DNA of 64,000 nt, from assembly GCA_948144175.1 (NCBI GenBank), contig CANXME010002549.1, positions 992,001-1,056,000 on the forward strand, read 5' to 3'. Within the stretch, counting starts at the first letter, position 1. Each line of letters starts with the position of its first letter. Of the stretch, positions 11,241 to 20,476 are shown in pieces. The stretch is from Closterium sp. NIES-65 (Eukaryota; Streptophyta; Zygnematophyceae; Desmidiales; Closteriaceae). The notes below the pieces were generated by a model that was not told the origin of the DNA, did no database searches, and saw nothing but the letters and a program-made list of their open reading frames with translations. A program made the translations under genes and the position numbers.

Positions 11241-11689
11241 TCGGAGGATGGGGGAAAGCAGCGCAGGGGATACAGGGAAACAGGGAAGAAGGGAAGGGTG
11301 TATGTGCGGGTTGGAAAGGGGGCGTGACAAGTGTGCGAGATGGGAAGGGAGAAGGGAGGGATGGCGAGGGCAACGAGGAGTGGGAGGGAGGGCAACGGGG
11401 GGAGAGAGAGACGGGGATTGCGAGGGAACGAGCGGGAGTGAAGGCGACGAGCAGCAGGGAGGGCGATGAGACGAAGGGGGGCGACGGGCGGAAGGGAGGG
11501 AAAGAGAGCGTCAAGGGGGAAAGAGAGTGAGAAGGGGGAAAGAGAGTGAGCAGGGGGGGAAGAGAGTGAGCAGGGGGGGAGAGAGTGAGTATAGGAGTGA
11601 GCCAAGAAAACAGGGGCGAGCAAAGGGGGTAAGAGGTCGTAAAGGGGGAAAATGGGTGAGAAATGGGGAGAGTGGGGTTAAAACAAGGG

Positions 11690-11880
11690 GAGTGAGCAGA
11701 GGGGGAAGGGGAAGGGGAGTGAAGGCGACGGGAAGGGGAAGTGAAGGCGACGGGAGGGGGAAGTGAAGGCGACGAGAGGGGGAAGTGAAGGCGACGGAAG
11801 GGTGGGGAAGGGGGGGGGGGGGGGAGTGAAGGCGACGGGGGGGAAGTGAAGGCGACGGGCGGAGCGAAGGTGGCGGGTAG
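11690..11880 (+). repeat. 22-bp repeat gaaggcgacgggagggggaagt, right arm of M
   Basis: Seven or eight imperfect copies. The reverse complement of the unit resembles the left-arm unit at 8790-8960 (about 16 of 22 positions by eye), which supports the inverted-arm model. Confidence 0.7.
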
Positions 11881-12220
11881 GGTTCGCGAACGCGACGAGC
11901 TGCGGAAGCGATGGCGACGACGCGGGCGACAGAGAGCGGAAGCGTGGGACCTAGGGAAATGAAAGCGAGGGCGAGGGGAGGGTCACGCTTGGGCGAACGG
12001 GTGCGATTCGATTTTCGCCGCGAGTTTACGCTACGCAGTAGTTGCACAATAAAATGCATTTCGACACAAAAATCTGCACCCAGCGAGCACTAGCTTTGCG
12101 CGTCATCATCAAAATCCGCGCCACCCACATCGTAAGGCGCATCTGATCCCTTTTGAGTGAACGCCGACGCCCTGCCCTGTCTACAGGTATGGTCTATGCC
12201 TAATACTCTGCGTGCTATCT

Positions 12221-12238
12221 CAAACTGTGCACAGTTTG
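12221..12238. repeat. 18-bp perfect palindrome CAAACTGTGCACAGTTTG
   Basis: Perfect dyad in the right subterminal region of M. Half of it (GTGCACAGTTTG) is repeated twice at the left end. It is a candidate protein-binding site, by inference. Confidence 0.7.
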
Positions 12239-12400
12239 GTATGCACGTGCTTTTCTGGTTGTGGGAAGGACCCCACCCATCATGGGAAGCGAGAAACTTT
12301 TGTCGCAAATTGGTTTCGCGAGTGAAAGTCTCTCGCAACCCAACCGAACCTCTCCGTGCCTGCCTCCCGAACCTAGTTTTTAGCGTTGACTTCCGTTGAG

Positions 12401-12422
12401 TAATTCAGGTCTTGGGCTTTAA
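12401..12422 (-). repeat. right terminal inverted repeat of M
   Basis: Exact reverse complement of 7985-8006. The adjoining bases create the palindrome GGGCTTTAAAGCCC at 12414-12427. Copia B leader sequence starts immediately outside. Confidence 0.8.
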
Positions 12423-13423
12423 AGCCCGCCGCGTCGCCCCTAGCGGCCTCCCTAGCGCCGCCCTTACTCGGCCCGTCGCCGCCCTTCGCGGCCCGGCGCC
12501 GCCCTTACTCGGCCCGTCGCCGCCCTTCGTGGCCCGTCGCCGCCCTACGCAGCCCGTCGCCGCCCTTACGCGGCATGTCGCCGCCCTTCCCGGCCCGTCG
12601 CCGCCCTACGCGGCCCGTCGCCGCCCTTACACGGCCCGTCGCTGCCCGTCGCGGCCCGTCGCCGCCCTTACGCGGCCCGTCGCCGCCCTTCCCGGCTCGT
12701 CGCCGCCCTTCGCAGCCCGTCGCCGCCCTTCCCGGCCCTTCGCGCCGCCCTAACGGCTCGGCCCCGTCCTCTACGGCCCGTCGCCGCTCTTCGCAGCTTC
12801 GCGTGCCGCCCTTAAGGCACGCCGCCGACCTCCGCGGCCCCTCACGCCACCCTTACGGCCCGCCGTCGCCGCCCATCGGCTCAGCCCGCCGCCCTTGCGG
12901 CCCCGCGAGCCGCCTGTCGGCCCACCGTGCGCCACCCTACCCGGCCCCGGCGCCTACTCCTCCAACCCCGCGGCCGCCCCACCTACCCTCGAGCCGCCGC
13001 TCCACCTGGCCCCTTGAGCCGTCGTCACGGAGGCAGGAGCCGCCGCAGCCGATCCGCCGAGCCGCCGAGCAGCCGAGCCGCCGAGCCACCGAGCCGCCCA
13101 GCAGCCGAGCCGTCGAGCAGCCGAGCCGCCCAGCAGTCGAGCAGCCGAGCCGCCGAGCCGCCCAGCAGCCGAGTCGCAGAGCCGCTGAGCCGCCCAGCAG
13201 CCGAGCCGCCGAGCCGCCCAGCAGCCGAGCCGCCGAGCCGCCAAGCCGACCAGCAGCCTAGCCGCCAAGCAGCAAAGCTGCCCAGCAGTCGAGCCGCCGA
13301 GCCGCCCTACAGCCGAGTCGCCCGCACTTCCGAGCCGCCCGAGCAGCCCTGTCCGGTAAGTGCGGCGCCTCTGTCACTGCACTCCCCTTGCCCTACTGTT
13401 CGCGCTGCTAGTCTACTGCTGTC
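12423..13423 (+). repeat. GC-rich minisatellite leader of copia B
   Basis: About 1 kb upstream of the gag start. The first half repeats gcggcccgtcgccgcccttac-like 21-bp units. The second half (13040-13320) repeats ccgagccgcccagcag-type units. It occupies the place of the 5' untranslated leader in copy C, where about 1 kb separates PBS and gag. Long frames here are compositional. Confidence 0.75.
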
Positions 13424-13893
13424 ATGGCTACCCCTAGTGTCCTAGCTTTTGACGCTGAGGGTCGGGCCATTGACTTTGACGTCTGGGTAGATGACCTGCA
13501 GCTTTTCCTACAGTGCGATAGGGCAGACGGTCTCTCCCAATTGACCTCACCTCTGGTGCCTCTCCTGCTCCTGCTGCTGATGCTGACGCCACTGTTCGCT
13601 CACAGTGGGCCATGCGCGATGCTGCTGTGCGTCGCCACCTCCCTACGCCTGAGCGTGCGCACTTTAGTCAGTACAAGAGTGCTCAGACCTTGTACGGCGC
13701 TGTAGTTGCACGCTACTCCTCTCCTGCCACTGCTGCACTGAGCCGTCTCATGCTACCGTACCTCTTCCCTGACCTTGCTACCTTTCCCACAGTCGCTGAC
13801 CTCATTACGCACCTCCGCACTAGTGACACTCGCTACCACGCTGCGCTTCCTGCTGAGTTCTGCGCCAAGAACCCCACCCCCCCATGTATATAA
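13424..13893 (+). pseudogene. copia B gag capsid region
   Basis: Starts at ATG 13424 with MATPSVLAFDAEGRAIDF, as in copy C. It has FDVWVDDLQLFLQ, then a small deletion near 13540-13560 that breaks the frame (FDLTSGASPAP region). It resumes in another frame with MRDAAVRRHLP, YGAVVARYSSPATAAL, MLPYLFPDLATF and ALPAEFCAKNP. That frame stops at 13891, just after a C run. The next domain continues in the -1 frame from 13884. Gag forms the particle that packages element RNA. Confidence 0.88.
13868..13888 (+). promoter_or_regulatory. gag/pol -1 frame-change site, copia B
   Basis: AAGAACCCCACCCCCCCATG. Frame 0 reads KNPTPP then stops at once. The conserved downstream peptide (TLYYIV) is in the -1 frame. 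The same -1 relation occurs at the same place in copies C and N. Confidence 0.5.
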
Positions 13894-15490
13894 CCCTCTA
13901 CTACATAGTCACCTGGATCCCTGACTCCCTTTGCGTAGTCAGGGACCACTTCCTCGCAGTGTGCCCCACCACTCTCACCGTTGACCTCCTCGAGAAGGCC
14001 CTCCTAGCAGCGAAGAAGAGCATAGTCGTTGTAGGAGCCTCTCGTGGTGACCCCCGCACCCCTGTCTTTGAGGGGTGTTCTCCCTCCCCCCTCTTGCCCT
14101 CTGTTGCTTCTGCTGCTGCGGCCGACCTTGTTGGTTTTGAGTCGGTCGGCGCTGCGTCTGCCCCTTCGGGGAAGCGCCGCACAAGCAAGGGCAAGGGGGG
14201 CAAGGGCGCTGGAGGAGCTGGCGGGGGCGGTGGAGGCGGCGGTGGAGGCGGCGGAGGGAGTGGGGGTGGTGCTGGGAGTGGTGGCGGGGGTGGGGGTGCC
14301 GGTGGCAGCGGTGGAGGTGGAGGCGGAGGCGGTGGTGGCGGAGGGAGCGGAGGCGGCGGTGGTGGCGGAGGCGGCGGCGGTGGCGGAGGCGGCGGAGGTG
14401 GCGGTGGAGCAGGTCGCGGATCTGCGCAGAGGAGTGGCTCCGGTGGTGGTCCGCGCCAGCAGCAGCAGCGTGGTCGTGAGACCCTGTCCCCTCAGCAGCT
14501 CCGTGAGTGGTACACTGCACGCCAGCGGGGTGGGGGTTCTGGTCCGTGCACCTACGTCGTGCGCACCGGCGACCGTGCGGGTGAGCAGTGTGGGGGTGCG
14601 CACCCCACCCAGCGGTGCTTTGGCCGCCTCACGGACGCGTGGCGTCACCAGTTTCCTGGAGCCACAGAGATCCCTCGATGGGGCGAGTTGTCTTGGGCGG
14701 GGGTTGCTATGTTTGACCTTGACTTTGATGCTCTTCTTTCTGCCATGTATGCTGTGACTATTGGTGATGAGGGTGACTGTTACCGGTGTTTCCCGCCCAA
14801 TCCGTGCATTGAGACTGCTGCTCTAGGTACTGGTGAGGCTGCTGCCCTAGGTGCTTGCGAGGTTGCTGCTCTAGGTGCTAGTGCATCTGCGTCCTCAGGT
14901 ATTGGTGAGTCTGCGCTCTCAGGTACTGCGTCCGCTTCGGCCTCCCTCACCTTCACCCTTGATTCTGGGGCTTCTCGCTCCTTCTTTCGAGACCGCACCA
15001 CACTTACGCCGCTTGGTCGGCCAGTTGCGGTGTCTCTGGCTGACCCCTCTGGGGGTCCTATCCTAACCCACTTCTCCACAGTCCTCCCGTGTCCGGCGGC
15101 TCCCTCTGGCACCCTGTCTGGTCTTTACCTCCCCTCGTTCTCGACAAACTTGGTGAGTGCTGCTGACCTACAGGATGGGGGAGTGCACCAGTTCACTCTT
15201 GCGAGTCAGCGGGTGACACACTGCACTGAGGCTCGGACAGGCCGACACTTGGCTACGTTTACACGTCAGCCGGGGTCGAGCCTGTACACACTGATCACTG
15301 CGTCTCCTCCAGTCACTGCGTCTGGTCGGGTAGCTGTGTCGGGTCAGGTGTTTGCTGCAGCGTCCAGGTCTGGTCCTGAGTCTGCCCCTTGTTCGTGTCG
15401 TCTCCTTTCTCACGAGACTCTCCTCTGGCACCACCGCCTTGGTCACCCCTCTCTGCTTCGTCTCAGAGGCATGGCCTCCCGCTTCCTTGT
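13884..15490 (+). pseudogene. copia B Gly-rich gag tail, variant zinc knuckle, protease, pre-integrase
   Basis: The -1 frame begins with MYITLYYIVTW. A long polyglycine tract (about 14190-14410) follows, then QQLREWYTARQ. A CCHC-like motif of spacing C-x13-C-x3-H-x4-C lies near 14545-14620. The AMYAVTIGDEGDCYRC segment, an Ala/Gly/Ser spacer and the protease core FTLDSGASRSFF (near 14950) come next, then SLADPSGGP and HHRLGHPS (near 15430). After about 15490 the frame is lost by a deletion of about 70 bp that also removed the CxxC half of the integrase zinc site. Confidence 0.88.
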
Positions 15491-15499
15491 TTCTCCGGT

Positions 15500-16158
15500 C
15501 CCTCCCTCACTCCTCCCAATTCCCTCCGACAGAGGCCCCGCTGCAGACGCTTCACATGGACGTGTGGGGCCCAGCCCGCATCCGTGGAAAGGGTCACGAG
15601 CGCTACTTCCTGCTGGTGGTTAACGACTACTCGCGTTACACCGCAGTCTTCCCCTTGCGCAGCAAGGGTGATGTCACCGAGGTGTTGATCGACTGGATCC
15701 GCGCAGCTCGTCTCCAGCTCAGGCAGAGCTTCGGCTCGGACATTCCTGTTCTGCGTCTGCACTCTGACAGAGTCGGAGAGTTCTCCTCTAGCCTTCTGAG
15801 AGCCTACTGTCGTGCACGAGGCATCCGTCAGACCTTCACGCTTCCGGAATCTCCGCAGCAAAATGGGATTGCTGAGCGCCGCATTGGCATGGTCATGGAC
15901 GTCGGTCGTACGTCCATGATGCATGCGGCTGCCCCCCATTTTCCGTGGCCGTTTGCGGTGAGGTACGCGGCGCATCAGATCAACCTCCACCCCAGGGTCT
16001 CCAGGCCGGAGACCTCCCCAGCTTTGCTGTGGACGGGGAAGGTTGGCGATGCGTCTGCGTTCTGTGTCTGGGGATCTCGGGCGTTTGTCCGCGACTTGTC
16101 TGCGGACAAGCTGTCTCCTCGTGCTGATCCTTGCGTCTTCCTGGGTTTCCCCCCCTAA
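15500..16158 (+). pseudogene. copia B integrase core
   Basis: Frame resumes at FPPTEAPLQTLHMDVWGPARIRGKG (near 15530). It continues through VNDYSRYTAVFPL, LRLHSDRVGEFSSSLL (near 15755), SPQQNGIAERRIGMVMD, YAAHQINLHPRVSRPETSP and DLSADKLSPR. In SDRVGEF the usual first G is V. A small indel near 16148-16156 creates a stop after VFLGFPP. Confidence 0.88.
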
Positions 16159-17098
16159 CGCGCCCGGGTGGCAGTTTTACCACCCCACCTCGCGACGTGT
16201 TCTGGCCTCTCAGGACGTCACGTTTGACGAGTCGGTCCCCTACTACCGCCTCTTCCCCTACCGCACTCCGTCCCTCCCCCCGCCACCGCTCTTCCTTGTA
16301 CCAGGTCCCCCCCCGGTAGACACCGTCCCCCGTCATGGTCCTGCCCCTTCAGGAGTGTCCCAGGTAGACGCAGTCGAGCCTGTCGAGGTTACTGGTGACA
16401 CTGGTGCTGCAAAGGGTGCTGAGCCTGGGGGTGCTGAGCGTGTGGGTGCTACTCCTGGGGGTACTGAGCCTGGGGGTGCTGCGCCTGGGGGTGCTGAGCC
16501 TGGGGGTGCTGAGCCTGAGGGTGCTGAGTCTGGGGGTGCTGAGCCTGGGGGTGCTGGTTCTGGGGGTGCTGAGCCTGGGGGTGCAGAGCCTGGGGGTGCT
16601 GAGCCTGGGGGTGCTGTGCCTGAGGGTGGTGAGCCTGGGGGAGCTGTGCCTGGGAGTGCTACGCCTGGAGGTGTGGAGCTAGAGGGAGCTAGACCTCTTT
16701 GTGTGGCGTCTGGTGGTGCTGGGCCTGGAGGATCTCCGGGTGCTTTGTCTCGGCGGGAGCCACTCTCTCCACTGGAGCTGCGCGAGTGGTTTGCCCGGCG
16801 CTGGAGCCGTGCTACTAGAGCTGGAGGTTCTTCGGCTACTGAGGGTGCTGGTGTTACGGGTCCCGGAGGTGCTCGTACTGGGAGTACTGGAGCTGCTGGG
16901 CCTGCGGGCTCGACTGGAGCTGGTGCTGCTGAGGGTGTTGGCGCTGAGACTACCGCTGGCAATCCTGCTGGGGGTGCTACTGGTGCTGCTGGAGGTCCTC
17001 GAGCTACTGGAGATGCTGCGGGTACCAGAGCTGGAGGTGCTCCTACTAGGGGTACTGGTGCTGTCCCTGGTGTGTCTGGAGTCGCCGTGCGGCCTTGA
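16150..17098 (+). pseudogene. copia B integrase C-terminus and GGAEP linker
   Basis: After the indel the frame continues with APGWQFYHPTSRRVLASQDVTF, proline-rich sequence, and about 18 pentapeptides of the GGAEP type (16395-16690). A REWFARRW motif (near 16775) and a Gly/Ala-rich stretch follow. It ends at a TGA at 17096-17098, where copy C has CGA. Confidence 0.85.
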
Positions 17099-18310
17099 CC
17101 GTACTTCGTTCCACTCCTGCAGCAGGTTCTTTGTCTTCCGCCTTCTACTAGAGTTCCTCCTCCCTTAGAGTGTCCACAGCCTGTCCCGTCACAGTTACAG
17201 TTACAGCCTGCCTCCCCTTTGCCTTCTCCTCCTGAGTCCTTTCTTCCTGCTCTTGCCGACCCGGAGTCGGACTCTCTTCGTGCTGCCAGTCCTACTGTCA
17301 CTCGTCTCCTTGCTACTGTCGTCACTGACCCTTCCTTTGAGTCCACTGCTGCGTCTGCCCTAGTTTCTGAGCTCGTCTACTTTGCTACTCGCTGTCGCCT
17401 AGACTACACTGCTAGTCTTGTCGCTGAGTCTGAGTCTGTGTGTCCTCCGTCCGTCAGGGGTGAGTGTGCCCTTGGCACGGACGTCCTTGAGGACAGGCAG
17501 GAGGAGTTCCAGTGTCTGGAAGCTGCATCACCTCATCTCGTGTCCGTACTGCTTACCCCTGAGGGAGACCCGGATGCACTTGACATCCCGACTCCGCGCT
17601 CTTACGCAGAGGCGATAGAGGGTCCCTACTCTTCTCAGTGGCAGGCAGCTATGGATACAGAGATGGCTTCCTGGAAGTCCACAGGCACCTACGTCGACGA
17701 GGTTTCCCCACCTGGGGCGAACATCGTCAGTGGCATGTGGATCTTCAGGGTGAAGCGGCCGCCGGGTTCTCCGCCTATCTTCAAGGCACGGTACGTGGCT
17801 CGTGGCTTCAGTCAGCGGCAAGGAGTTGACTACTTTAAGACCTTCTCTCCCACCCCGAAGATGACCACTCTTTGGGTACTGCTGCACGTTGCTGCTCACC
17901 GTGACTACGAGCTGCACTCTCTTGAGTTCAGCACAGCTTTCTTGCAGGGCAGCCTCCACGAGGAGATCTGGCTGCGTCGTCCTCCTGGCTTCACTAGGTC
18001 GTTCCCTCCTGGTACCCAGTGGAGTCTCCGGCGTCCAGTCTACGGTCTCCGCCAGGCGCCACGTGATTGGCACGACACACTGAGGACTACGCTTGCGGCT
18101 CTTGGGTTTGCTCCTTCTACTGCCAACCCGTCGCTGTTTCTGCGCACCGACACCTCTCTGCCGCCGTTCTACATCCTCGTGTACGTCGACGACTTGGTCT
18201 TTGCCACAGCTGACACTGCTGGACTCGCCTACGTGAAGTCCGAGCTGCAGAAGAGACACACGTGCATAGACCTGGGTGAACTGCGCAGCTACCTTGGCTT
18301 GCACCCGAGA
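17099..18310 (+). pseudogene. copia B reverse transcriptase
   Basis: Contains PALADPESDSLRAASPTVTRLLATVVTD-type pre-RT sequence near 17245. RT motifs follow: QWQAAMDTEMASW, MWIFRVKR, ARGFSQRQGVDYF, LEFSTAFLQGSLHEEIW, VYGLRQAPRDW, LFLRTDTSLPPFYILVYVDDLVF (YVDD near 18180-18195) and ELRSYLGL. A short deletion near 18300 shifts the frame. The frame that runs on to 18448 is out of register. Compared with O, about 200 bp just upstream of 17220 are missing. Confidence 0.9.
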
Positions 18311-19160
18311 CAGAGCACGCCGCACCATTACCCTGACTCAGTCACACATGGTGCAGCAGGTCCTTCAGCGCTTCGGCTTCACGTAATCCTCGCCTCAGGC
18401 CACTCCTCTGCCTATTCGCCACTCGCTCTCAGCTCTGCCTTCGGATGAGTCCGTAGAGTCGAGTGGCCCATATCCAGAGCTTGTTGGCTGCCTCATGTAC
18501 CTGATGACCTGCACACGACCTGACCTTGCATACCCTCTTAGCATTCTTGCACGCTATGTTGCTCCTGGGAGACACCGACCAGAGCACATGGCTGCAGTGA
18601 AGAGGGTGTTGCGCTACTTGTGCAGTACGTCGGGCATGGGGCTAGTGCTTGGAGGGCGGAGTCCAGTGGTCCTCACTGGGCATGCAGACGCTTCTTGGGC
18701 TGATGACCAGGCTACGCAGCGGTCGTCACAGGGTTACACCTTCAGCCTTGGTTCCGGCTCTGTCTCGTGGCGGGCTACTCGCTCGTCTTCGGTTCTCGGC
18801 TCCAGTTGTGAGGCTGAGATCTCCTCTGGGGCCATGGCTGCACAAGAGCTTCGCTGGCTCACCTACCTGCTGACTGACCTCGGAGAGCCGCCTCGTTCTC
18901 CTCCAGTTCTGTACGTAGACAACAAGGCCATGCTTGCCTTGTGTCGAGAGCAGCGACTGGAGCACAGAACAAAGCACATTGCTCTCCGCTACTTCCTTGC
19001 TTGTGAGCTACAGCAGCTTGGACACTTGCGGCTTGCGTATGTGGCCTCTGAGGCCAACACTGCTGATGTCTTCACCAAGGCACTTCCGCCTTGTGATCAT
19101 CAGCGCTTCTGCACTCAGTTGGGTCTTGTGCCTGTCTTGCCTCACTTGCTCACCTCTTGA
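18310..19160 (+). pseudogene. copia B RT thumb and RNase H
   Basis: From ELVGCLMYLMTCTRPDLAYPLSILARYVAPGRH through VLTGHADASWADD (RNase H first aspartate), SSSCEAEI (glutamate motif), LYVDNKAMLAL and ANTADVFTKAL. Stop at 19158. It degrades the RNA strand during cDNA synthesis. The domain looks complete, but it is out of frame with the upstream RT. Confidence 0.9.
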
Positions 19161-19376
19161 CCTTGCTTGTACTGTTATATATATATATATATGCATCTGC
19201 TCTTGCCTGTCTAGCCTTATATATATATGTACTCCTGCATGTGAACTGGCCTTGTGGCCTTGAACTAGTGCTCGGAATGTGTGGTGACTTTGTGATCCAC
19301 CCTGAGCTTGCTTTGCTTTGCTTTGTTTGACTGGTCTTGTGACCCTCTGTTCTCCCCCACTTTGCCTATGGGGGTG
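19161..19376 (+). other. copia B 3' untranslated region and polypurine tract
   Basis: Holds a (TA)n microsatellite (about 19175-19192), a second one near 19218, the shared GTGAACTGGCCTTGTGGCC motif, and the polypurine tract CTATGGGGGTG immediately before the LTR. Confidence 0.75.
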
Positions 19377-19503
19377 TGTCAGAACATTATAGCTTATGCT
19401 TTTGTGTAGGCTATAGTGAGGTATCCCATAGGGGGTACAACCCAATCAGGGTTAGTACTTGTACCCACTTCTTTCATAATTCATTCATTCTCGTTTCTTC
19501 TCA
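19377..19503 (+). repeat. 3' LTR of copia B
   Basis: 127 bp starting TGTCAGAACA and ending ...TTCTCA. It aligns with the 130-bp LTR of copia O (61373-61502). No 5' partner survives. Confidence 0.85.
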
Positions 19504-20476
19504 GGTTCCACTCCCCTATGTTACGTTGCCACTCCGTGATGAAAACATCATGACATTTGTCATAGTGTTGCCCACCACAGAGAGAGCAACATAGCAAAGG
19601 ATAGTGGACCAGGAGGACCTTGCTCCTGTCAATCGGGTCCGTGATGTTCTGCTTCAGACACCGGTTCTGATCCTTTGGGAACGGGTAAACCAGTCCCTTG
19701 ATGATGTCTGTGTCAGCTCCGGTCACAGGATGGAGGACGCGGTGGAAGCACTTCCCCTCCTTGAAAACAGGTCACAGCTTGACCTTCAGCTTGATGACCG
19801 CCGGACATTCCGTCAGAGGATCAGGTGAGATGTTAGCCGAAATGTTTTTGAAAACAACCTCAATAGCATGCGGATTTGCCGACTATTCCTTCAAACTTTC
19901 TGCATCCTCAGTGAACTGCCAGAAAAGCTAAAATTTCTTGCTGTTGCCAGACCGCTGATACTCCACCGTCTTCTGACGGACTTTCTCAATGTCTTCCTCT
20001 TGCAGGAGAGACAACTGCAAACGACAGTACTTGGTCTTCGCGACGAAAGCCGGCTGAAGCGTCTGCACCTTGGCCCCATCCGCAGCACCATTCGACAGGG
20101 TGGGAGCCCAAAATTTCTTCAGCAGTGTCCGCACCGACGTGATGACCACACCCATTTCTCCTTGCAGGAAAAACGGCACCAGCAGAATACCCATGTAGCA
20201 AATCCTTGTAAGCAGGTCACACGAGAAATCCAGATCCAGCTCATCATCCGAGTCCTCGTCAAGAAAGTCGTCATCTTGTTGCTTTGATGAACTAGCCTTG
20301 TCAGCGACAGAGAGTCCCGAGCTGCCGGCAGGACTCAGATTCTTGACAGGTGATGAAACCACTTGCTTCCCATTCTGCTTCCCTGATGCAGGGTCCACGG
20401 AAGGAAGAGTGTCAGATCCTTCAGGGACGTCACTTGGAGCATCAGCAAGCGTCTTCTTGTTAGCTTTAGGAGGCAT
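19504..20476 (-). pseudogene. gag-like ORF of element P
   Basis: Starts at ATG 20476 with MPPKANKKTLADAPSD. Features are a Ser/Pro-rich segment, an acidic run (DDDFLDEDSDDELDLD) and a conserved-looking core (LQLSLLQEEDIEKVRQKTVEYQ). The same frame continues through three stops (19928 and two further left). It ends in LCCSLCGGQHYDKCHDVF, a C-x2-C-x3-H-x3-C knuckle. I do not recognise the family. The knuckle and its position after LTR and PBS suggest Gag. Truncated by copia B. Confidence 0.5.

Larger units (their letters stand above)
7985..12422. mobile_element. candidate foldback-like DNA transposon M
   Basis: The two ends are perfect 22-bp inverted repeats, and TTAA forms the outermost four bases on each side. 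Inside each end are shared subterminal motifs. The body is two arrays of short tandem repeats with opposite strand bias: C-rich on the left, G-rich on the right. The 22-bp units of the left (8790-8960) and right (11720-11800) arms are recognisably reverse complements. A spacer of ordinary composition (about 9990-10400) sits between the arms. This is the layout of foldback transposons. No transposase is visible, so it would be non-autonomous. Every long reading frame inside is translated repeat. Confidence 0.55.
12423..19503 (+). mobile_element. Ty1/copia retrotransposon B, 5' LTR missing
   Basis: A REWY-family copia running from within its GC-rich leader to a 127-bp 3' LTR. Gag, protease, integrase, RT and RNase H are all recognisable but broken by several frameshifts, one nonsense codon and two deletions. 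The 5' LTR and PBS are gone at the junction with element M. At the 3' end it abuts the gag of element P. Closest in sequence to copy O at the right end of the window. Confidence 0.93.

Noticed and set aside
10224..11623. Several overlapping frames of 230-418 codons on both strands
   Set aside because: All are translations of the G-rich minisatellite. Simultaneous openness in several frames is compositional.
12414..12427. GGGCTTTAAAGCCC as a transcription terminator hairpin
   Set aside because: It is created by the end of the inverted repeat meeting the neighbouring sequence, has no loop, and the genome is eukaryotic.
13975..14757. His-rich and Thr-rich frames opposite the polyglycine gag tail
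   Set aside because: Shadows of GGN codons read on the other strand or in other frames; the copia frame continues across.
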